From NCBI GenBank assembly GCA_025056355.1, contig JANWWI010000003.1:62001-126000 (forward strand): a stretch of 64,000 nt of DNA, in the 5' to 3' direction. Below, in pieces: positions 55,908-64,000 of the stretch (its first letter is position 1; each line of letters begins with the position of its first letter). A program made the position numbers and the translations under genes. Below the pieces are notes generated by a model. That model was not told the DNA's origin. It was given only the letters and a program-made list of their open reading frames with translations, and made no database searches. This stretch comes from Casimicrobiaceae bacterium (lineage in GTDB: Bacteria; Pseudomonadota; Gammaproteobacteria; Burkholderiales; Casimicrobiaceae).

Positions 55908-55911
<4 letters not shown>
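55624..55911 (-). CDS. DUF1330 family small protein
   Basis: This 95-residue protein is of the DUF1330 family, a dimeric alpha/beta-barrel (ferredoxin-like) fold. It shows [18 protein letters not shown], then [16 protein letters not shown], and [18 protein letters not shown], all typical. The GTG start at 55911 overlaps the kdsA stop by 4 bases (GTGA). Its frame is open much further upstream, but that part is antisense-like noise over kdsA. The function is unknown; the position between kdsA and eno is common in betaproteobacteria. Confidence 0.88.
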
Positions 55912-58504
<2,593 letters not shown>

Positions 58505-59812
58505 CTATGCGCGCCGTGTCGTCAGGGCATATCGACGCACGGCATTTCGGATGGCGCGGGCCAGGCGCTCCTGGTGCGCCGGGTCGGTGAGCTTGCGCTC
58601 TTCCTCGGGGTTCGAAATGAAGGCAGTCTCGACCAAAATCGAGGGCACATCGGGCGCCCGCAGGACGGCGAAGCCGGCTTGCTCGACCTGCTTTTTGTGC
58701 AGTCGGTTGACGTTGGCAAGCTCGGCGAGCATGCCGCGGCCGAGCTTGAGCGATTCGTGAATCGTAAATCCCTGGCTAACCTCGAAGACAAGCCGCGACA
58801 GCTCGGCATCCCGACCGGCCAGTCTCACCCCGCCGATCAGATCGGAGCGATTCTCCCGCTCGGCCATCCACCGCGCCGCCGCTGAGGAGGCGCCACGTTC
58901 CGAAAGGGCATACACGGACGAGCCACGCGCTTCGGGACGAATAAACGCATCGGCGTGAATCGAGATCAGTAGATCAGCCTTGACCGAGCGTGCCTTGCGC
59001 ACGCGTTCGGCGAGCGGCACGAAGACATCCTCATCGCGGGTCATGAACACCGCGAAACGCGGATCTTGCTCGAGCAAGGCCCGTGTTTTGAGCGCGATCG
59101 CAAGCACCACATCCTTTTCATAGTGGCCGGCCGGCCCGATCGCGCCGGGGTCCTCGCCACCGTGCCCGGGATCGAGCACGACCACGATCGGCTTGTGTGC
59201 GCGCTCTGGCTCACGGCGCGACGCCCGGGCACTTGCTTCGGAGCCTGCCAAAGGCGTTGCCTCGGGGGAAGCCTCGCGCGCACGCGGTGCCGGGGCCGTC
59301 GTGGCAGCCGATGCACGTTCGAGCGCGGCCTCCCGCTCAGCCAGGCGGGCCAGAAACGCGGCAATGGGGTCAGAGGCCGTCAACGGCGTCAAATCGATTA
59401 CGAGCCGATGCTGAAACGGACCGACCGGAGGCAAGGCAAACGCCGCCGCCTCGACCGGCTCGCGCAGTTCGAGGACGAGCCGGGCCGTGTCGGGCCGGTA
59501 CTGGCCGATGCGGGCTCTGGCCACCACACCGATGTCGGTGCGCAGATTTTCTAGCGCTCGCTGGAACGCCAAGTCGGCCATCACCTCCTCGAGATCGATG
59601 GCCAAGCGTTCCGGGTCGCGCAGCACGGTGACCCCAAAGCGCAGTGCCTCATCGGATTCGATGGTCACGCGCGTCGAGCTGCGCCCGGGCCAGGCGCGCA
59701 CCGCCAGCACCCGCGGTCGCGCAAGAAGGCGCTCGATGCGCCCCCCGAAGACAAGCGCCACGAGCGCCGCCAGAACGCGCCGCCGCGCGCGGTTGGGTTC
59801 AGCGACGTTCAT
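58505..59812 (-). CDS. amiC: N-acetylmuramoyl-L-alanine amidase (AmiC type)
   Basis: This periplasmic zinc amidase cuts the stem peptide from MurNAc to split septal wall. The 435-residue product has an N-terminal signal with ARRRVLAALVALVFGG, whose twin-arginine pattern suggests Tat export. An AMIN domain (about 45-140) comes next, then an Ala/Arg-rich linker and the Amidase_3 domain (about 205-435). Zinc ligands lie in LDPGHGGEDPG and ISIHADAF, and the catalytic Glu in ILVETAFISN. The ATG at 59812 lies 14 bases inside the end of tsaE, so the two are coupled. Confidence 0.94.
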   Translation of the reverse strand: MNVAEPNRARRRVLAALVALVFGGRIERLLARPRVLAVRAWPGRSSTRVTIESDEALRFGVTVLRDPERLAIDLEEVMADLAFQRALENLRTDIGVVARARIGQYRPDTARLVLELREPVEAAAFALPPVGPFQHRLVIDLTPLTASDPIAAFLARLAEREAALERASAATTAPAPRAREASPEATPLAGSEASARASRREPERAHKPIVVVLDPGHGGEDPGAIGPAGHYEKDVVLAIALKTRALLEQDPRFAVFMTRDEDVFVPLAERVRKARSVKADLLISIHADAFIRPEARGSSVYALSERGASSAAARWMAERENRSDLIGGVRLAGRDAELSRLVFEVSQGFTIHESLKLGRGMLAELANVNRLHKKQVEQAGFAVLRAPDVPSILVETAFISNPEEERKLTDPAHQERLARAIRNAVRRYALTTRRA

Positions 59813-60275
59813 ACCCCGGCCAGCTCGAAACAAGACGCCCTTCACCGTCCCAGATGAGCTCGATGGTGCCATCAAAGCACACCGCGTGCGCGAGCCGCTC
59901 CGGCCACTCGACGAAGACGATCGCTTCCGCATTGAGGTAGTCAAACCCGCCTCGGGCCTCGAAATCCTCGAGGCTTTCAATCCGATAGCAGTCGAGATGA
60001 TGCACGGGACCGAGCGGTGTAGCGTAAGTCTCCACGAGCGAGTAGGTCGGGCTCTTGATCGCCTCAGTGACGCCGAGGGCACGCAGAAAGCCGCGCACGA
60101 GGGTTGTCTTTCCGGCGCCGAGCTCACCGATGAGCGCGACACGACAGGGGGCAACGAGTGCTTGCGCGAGCTGCGCACCGAGCGCCCGCGTGGCCGCCTC
60201 ATCGGCAAGCCAACGGCGACCGATCGCCGACCATGGGTCTCGACGCGCCGAAGCGCTTCCTACAATGCCCGTCAT
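59799..60275 (-). CDS. tsaE: tRNA threonylcarbamoyladenosine ATPase TsaE
   Basis: TsaE is the ATPase that drives TsaBD in making t6A37 on ANN-decoding tRNAs. The 158-residue product has Walker [12 protein letters not shown] (50-60), SPTYSLVETY near 79, HHLDCYR, and a C-terminal VEWPERL, all family marks. The first 20 or so residues are extra. Its ATG shares the palindrome CATG with the head-to-head queG gene, and its stop overlaps amiC. The tsaE-amiC pairing is common in proteobacteria. Confidence 0.95.
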   Translation of the reverse strand: MTGIVGSASARRDPWSAIGRRWLADEAATRALGAQLAQALVAPCRVALIGELGAGKTTLVRGFLRALGVTEAIKSPTYSLVETYATPLGPVHHLDCYRIESLEDFEARGGFDYLNAEAIVFVEWPERLAHAVCFDGTIELIWDGEGRLVSSWPGYERR

Positions 60276-61386
60276 GCAGACCGCGGCAACATCGGGCGAA
60301 AACGATCAAGCTCAAAGCGATCGCGATTGCGCCGCTCGGATTCGACAGTTAGGGCTTGCGTTGGGTTTTTCCGCCGTCGGCTTTGCTGACATCGATCTGG
60401 AGGGCGAGGCGGCGGGATACAACGCATGGCTTGAAGCGGGGCATCACGGCGACATGGAGTATATGGCCGCACACGGCAGCAAACGCTGGCGGCCCGCCGA
60501 ACTCGTCCCCGGCACGCGCTCGGTCATTTGCGTGCTGCTCGACTACTGGCCGACCCAGGCCCGCGATGCACGCGAGGTACTCGAACAGCCCCAACGCGCC
60601 TATCTCTCGCGCTACGCGCTCGGCCGTGACTACCACAAGGTCCTGCGTCAGCGCCTTGAGCGCTTCGCGCGCGCCATCCACGAGACGATCGTTCCACATC
60701 GGTGGCGCGTCTTTACCGACAGCGCGCCGGTCATGGAGATTCCGCTGGCGCTCAAGGCAGGCCTAGGCTGGCGCGGCAAACACACGCTGCTGTTGAACCG
60801 CGATCGCGGTTCGCTCTTTTTCACGGGCGAGATCTACACCTCGCTTGAACTGCCGCCTGGCAAGCTGGCCTCGTCGCACTGCGGCACGTGCCGCGCCTGT
60901 CTCGAGCTCTGTCCGACGCAAGCGATCGTGGCGCCGTATCGGCTCGATGCCCGGCGCTGCGTGAGCTACTTGACCATCGAACACAAAGGGTCGATCCCGA
61001 TCGAGCTGCGACCGCTCATCGGCAACCGGATTTACGGCTGCGACGATTGTCAGCTCGTCTGCCCCTGGAACAAATACGCACGACGCACGCCCCTGCCCGA
61101 CTTCGAGCCGCGCCACGGACTCGACAATGCGCTGCTTGTTGAGCTGTTCCTATGGAACGAAAAAGACTTTCTCGCGCGCACCGAGGGCAGCTCCATTCGC
61201 CGCATTGGCCACGAACGCTGGTTGCGCAACCTCGCCGTGGCGCTCGGCAATGCCCTGCGGTTGCTGCCTCAAGCGTGCGAACGCGAGCGCATCGTCAATG
61301 CCTTGTGCAAGCGCGCTGATGATCCATCGGCGCTGGTCCGCGAACACGTGGCCTGGGCGCTGGAACAGGCGCGCACCACGCAATAG
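60265..61386 (+). CDS. queG: Epoxyqueuosine reductase
   Basis: QueG performs the last step of queuosine synthesis, reducing epoxyqueuosine in tRNA with a cobalamin and two [4Fe-4S] clusters. The 373-residue product has the two cysteine sets CGTCRACLELCP (near residue 206) and CDDCQLVCPW (near 259), the cobalamin-domain pattern DSAPVMEIPLALKAGLGWRGK near 153, and a short HEAT-like C-terminus. Starts at 60265 or 60274 (ATG) both overlap the divergent tsaE 5' end, so the queG promoter must lie inside tsaE. Confidence 0.96.
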   Translation: MPVMQTAATSGENDQAQSDRDCAARIRQLGLALGFSAVGFADIDLEGEAAGYNAWLEAGHHGDMEYMAAHGSKRWRPAELVPGTRSVICVLLDYWPTQARDAREVLEQPQRAYLSRYALGRDYHKVLRQRLERFARAIHETIVPHRWRVFTDSAPVMEIPLALKAGLGWRGKHTLLLNRDRGSLFFTGEIYTSLELPPGKLASSHCGTCRACLELCPTQAIVAPYRLDARRCVSYLTIEHKGSIPIELRPLIGNRIYGCDDCQLVCPWNKYARRTPLPDFEPRHGLDNALLVELFLWNEKDFLARTEGSSIRRIGHERWLRNLAVALGNALRLLPQACERERIVNALCKRADDPSALVREHVAWALEQARTTQ

Positions 61387-61592
61387 CTCCGGCGCCACGT
61401 GCTTTTTCGCCGACCAGGCGGCCCGAGGTTCTACTCGGACGACGCCAAGCTCCCTGCCGCACCGCAAGCCTTGCCTCGCGGTGAGTTTTGCCTCGGGCGG
61501 CCCACCGGCTGTGCCTGACCCAAGCGACCGAGGCCGCGCGGCGGCAAGCAAGGCGTCGCTGCGATAATTAGCGGTTTAGACCAAGGATTCCT

Positions 61593-62771
61593 ATGGCCCG
61601 TGCACCTTTCCGCCGCAAAAGCGGCCCGCGTGAAACCTCGCAGCTCATTCGACTGGCCGAGGGACTTGCCGGCGCGAAGTCGCGCACTGAAGATGCTTTC
61701 TGGGAGCGCGAACTCGAACGCGCGATCCTCACGCTGCTCGAAAACGGAGACGATGAGGCAATCAATCGAGCGCTTGACCGCGCGCGTGAATTGCCGGGAG
61801 CCACCTACGACACGCTCGCCGACATGGTCGAGTCACTCGCCGAATCGATCCGCATCACCACCGAGGCGGGCGCACAGCGGATCGCCCTATTTTGCGCCCC
61901 GCTGCTTGCTTGGGGTCGCACCAAGATCCCCGCTCGCGCGATGCCGGCCCAGGTCCTGCGAGATCTGAGCGTTCAGATCCGCGCACACGTTTTCGCCGAC
62001 AAAGCGCGGATCGTGCTCTGCGACACGCTGTTCGCCCCCGATCAACTCCCCACGAGTTATTCGCAAACCCGCGAGCTGCTCCAGAGCCTGGCCGCTTGTC
62101 TCGAAACGGGTCAACCGCTTGCGATCGATCCGGCCGGCTTGCCCGAAGCACCTGACGTGGTCTGCGACATGCGCATGATCGTTGGCGCCGTTCAGGTCGA
62201 CGAAGGGGCGCCCCTCTACGTTTGGCAGGAGACCACAGCGCCCATCGAGGATGCCATGCGGGCCTCGCTCGAAGCGTGGCGCACCCAGGGGGGGGCCGCG
62301 CTCAAGCCACTGCTGGTCGGTTTCCCGTTTCAAATGCTGTTGCCGCGGACGTTCTTTGGCGCGTGCCGCGAGGCCGATTTGGCCTCGCGCCCGTACTCGA
62401 TCAGCGCCGGGGTCGCCTATCTCGAAGCGATGACCCAAGTCCGCCCCGACCAGATCACGGCGATCGTCGGCGGCTGTTGGGGAGATGGTCTCGAGGAATA
62501 CCGCATCGGCTTTTCGATCGGAGACTCGACTGAGGTCGCCCACGGCTGCGTCTGGCCACTCGTGGCGGGAGAAGACGACGACTCGCAGATAGAGGCCATC
62601 GATCAGGCGCTCAAATCGGCCCGAGTCGGCAACATCATCGTGTTATCCGACCGCCTGCCGCTCGAATTTTGTGACGACTGCGGCTCACCCTACTACCCGA
62701 ACCGCGATGGGGAGCTTGTCCATGCGGCCTTGCCCGAGGCGGCCGACGGGGTATCGGTGCACCTGCACTGA
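61593..62771 (+). CDS. DUF2863 family protein
   Basis: This 392-residue protein is of the DUF2863 family, found mainly in Burkholderiales and without known function. The N-terminus is basic (RAPFRRKSGPRETSQLIRLAEGL). The middle is helical with a conserved-looking PFQMLLPRTFFGACREAD near 245. The C-terminal part holds FCDDCGSPYYPNRDGE near 362, a possible half zinc-knuckle. There is no signal or membrane segment. An AAGGA lies a few bases upstream of the ATG, and GATAAT about 30 bases upstream may be its -10. Confidence 0.85.
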   Translation: MARAPFRRKSGPRETSQLIRLAEGLAGAKSRTEDAFWERELERAILTLLENGDDEAINRALDRARELPGATYDTLADMVESLAESIRITTEAGAQRIALFCAPLLAWGRTKIPARAMPAQVLRDLSVQIRAHVFADKARIVLCDTLFAPDQLPTSYSQTRELLQSLAACLETGQPLAIDPAGLPEAPDVVCDMRMIVGAVQVDEGAPLYVWQETTAPIEDAMRASLEAWRTQGGAALKPLLVGFPFQMLLPRTFFGACREADLASRPYSISAGVAYLEAMTQVRPDQITAIVGGCWGDGLEEYRIGFSIGDSTEVAHGCVWPLVAGEDDDSQIEAIDQALKSARVGNIIVLSDRLPLEFCDDCGSPYYPNRDGELVHAALPEAADGVSVHLH

Positions 62772-62850
62772 GTGCTGCTGCGCAGATCGCCCGGCAATTG
62801 CACGAGCCGATGACACCCTGGCGCGATGATCGTTTCGCGCTGGAGGCGAC

Positions 62851-62873
62851 CGCGAACGGAATCTTCGTTCGCG
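62851..62873. other. Perfect 8-base hairpin between DUF2863 and psd
   Basis: CGCGAACG and CGTTCGCG form an 8-base stem around a 7-base loop (GAATCTT). No T tract follows on either strand, so it is not a standard terminator. It lies about 80 bases after the DUF2863 stop and 140 before psd. Confidence 0.5.
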
Positions 62874-63012
62874 CAAGCGCCCGGGAGGTCAAGCCCCGAC
62901 CCGAAGCCTCCAAGGCAAACGGCCCGTCTCGCATTCGATGACGAACGCTTGGCTCATCAGAGTTCCCACACGCTCGCGGTCTTAGCCTCAGTGAGGCTCT
63001 GGCAACGGCCCC

Positions 63013-63876
63013 ATGAATCTTTTCCTTCAGCGTTTGCTGCCCCGACGCATGCTCACGGAGTTTGCCGGGCGTCTTGCCTCGGCGCGGGCGGGAGCGCTCA
63101 CAACCTGGGCCATTCGGCGCTTTATCGCCCATTACGGCGTCAACATGCAAGAGGCGGCCGAACCGGACCCAGCAGCCTATGCAAGCTTCAACGACTTTTT
63201 CACGCGTGCCCTGAAACCCGAAGCGCGCCCGCTGTGCCCCGCGGTCGAGGCTCCGTGGCTTTGCCCCGTCGATGGAACGGTCAGCGCCCTCGGCTCACTG
63301 CTTGGCGAGCAAGGCGAGGCGCTCGTCCAAGCGAAGGGGCACACATACACGCTCGCGCAGTTGCTTGCTGGTGACGATTCGATGGTCGAATCGTTTCGAG
63401 GCGGACATTTTGTGACGCTGTATCTTTCGCCGCGTGACTATCACCGCGTGCACATGCCAATTGCAGGAACCCTGACCCGCATGGTGTACGTCCCGGGTGA
63501 ACTCTACGCGGTCAAGCCTGCCACGGTGGCCGCGCGGCCGCGCCTGTTTGCACGAAACGAGCGAATCGTCTGCGCGTTTGACACCCTCTACGGGCCGCTC
63601 GCGCTGATCCTCGTCGGCGCGATGATCGTCGGCAGCATGGCCACGGTCTGGCACGGTCTGATCAGCCCGCCGCACGCGCAAGCGCCACACGAATGGCGCT
63701 ACCCACCCGGTCAAGTCGAACTGGCCCGCGGCGCCGAACTGGGGCGCTTCCTACTGGGCTCTACCGTCATCGTGCTCTGGCCGCGGTGCCTCGCCGAGCA
63801 ACGCTTCCGGCTAAATCCCGCCTGGCAGCCCGGATCCCGGGTTCGCATGGGAGAGGCCATGGCACATCTCCACTGA
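63013..63876 (+). CDS. psd: Phosphatidylserine decarboxylase
   Basis: Psd decarboxylates phosphatidylserine to phosphatidylethanolamine at the inner membrane. The 287-residue proenzyme has FNDFFTRALKPEARP near 60, CPVDGTVSALG near 86, the YLSPRDYHRVHMP segment with catalytic His, and the self-cleavage site LGST with Ser250, which becomes the pyruvoyl group of the alpha chain. The ATG at 63013 has a weak ribosome site. pssA is not in the window. Confidence 0.97.
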   Translation: MNLFLQRLLPRRMLTEFAGRLASARAGALTTWAIRRFIAHYGVNMQEAAEPDPAAYASFNDFFTRALKPEARPLCPAVEAPWLCPVDGTVSALGSLLGEQGEALVQAKGHTYTLAQLLAGDDSMVESFRGGHFVTLYLSPRDYHRVHMPIAGTLTRMVYVPGELYAVKPATVAARPRLFARNERIVCAFDTLYGPLALILVGAMIVGSMATVWHGLISPPHAQAPHEWRYPPGQVELARGAELGRFLLGSTVIVLWPRCLAEQRFRLNPAWQPGSRVRMGEAMAHLH

Positions 63877-64000
63877 GATTCAGGAAACAAGGCCGAACGA
63901 ACGTCCGTGACCATATCCAGGAACCCCCATCGCAGTCTGGAACCTCGATTGCCCCGGAGTCCATGCAGAACGCCGGAGTCGAGGACACTCAGCTTTTTGA

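Noticed and set aside
63767..63988. 73-codon minus-strand frame at the right edge
   Set aside because: Overlaps the end of psd antisense and has no supporting signal.

Overview
The window reads as a chromosomal segment of a G+C-rich betaproteobacterium, most likely order Burkholderiales. The pointers are several families typical of that group (DUF2863, DUF3106, DUF3619, DUF1631, a TctC-type solute receptor), the block pyrG-kdsA-DUF1330-eno-ftsB, PpsA with its regulator PpsR, and a zinc-independent L31. Gene density is high and most genes are housekeeping. I see no rRNA, CRISPR array, prophage, transposase or origin.

Layout. 1-2.2 kb: a secreted hypothetical protein, a tRNA-Ala(GGC)-tRNA-Glu(UUC) unit on the minus strand with promoter and terminator, and a small membrane protein. 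2.2-7 kb: PEP synthase (minus), then a PHP phosphatase overlapping ppsR (plus). 7-10.1 kb: a tctCBA carboxylate uptake operon. 10.1-14.5 kb: an exported S9 peptidase, then divergent paaI-paaK. 14.6-15.6 kb: one unrecognised gene. 15.8-21.3 kb: a COG0523 metal GTPase, NAD(P)HX repair enzyme, a lysozyme-inhibitor-like lipoprotein, and a coupled LysR-crcB-quinone reductase operon with a perfect LysR-type operator. 21.8-26.7 kb: FabH-like synthase, gamma carbonic anhydrase, membrane-fused spermidine synthase, HtpX. 26.9-32.6 kb: rpmE2, a GT39-like membrane glycosyltransferase, obgE, proB and an HtrA protease. 32.6-35.7 kb: palindromic repeats, a secreted protein with an IPTL-CTERM-like tail, a zinc-ribbon membrane protein and a DUF4332 protein. 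35.8-42.5 kb: smc-zipA-ligA. 42.6-45.9 kb: queF, mltB, pyrD and an unknown gene coupled to DUF1631. 48.3-54 kb: hrpA, then divergently an ECF sigma factor-DUF3619-DUF3106 operon. 54-64 kb: pyrG-kdsA-DUF1330-eno-ftsB, tsaE-amiC, queG, DUF2863 and psd.

How the genes connect. Cell-envelope and division functions recur (smc, zipA, ftsB, mltB, amiC, kdsA, psd). The PEP/pyruvate node appears in ppsA/ppsR, eno and kdsA. Queuosine synthesis has two steps here (queF, queG). The best candidate for an undescribed system is the ECF sigma operon at 52.35-53.97 kb. It encodes the sigma factor, a single-membrane-span protein and an exported protein made of near-perfect 18-residue helical repeats, overlapping by 4 bases at each junction. 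This layout resembles CnrH/CnrY/CnrX-type envelope sensing. The roles of the two DUF proteins are inference.
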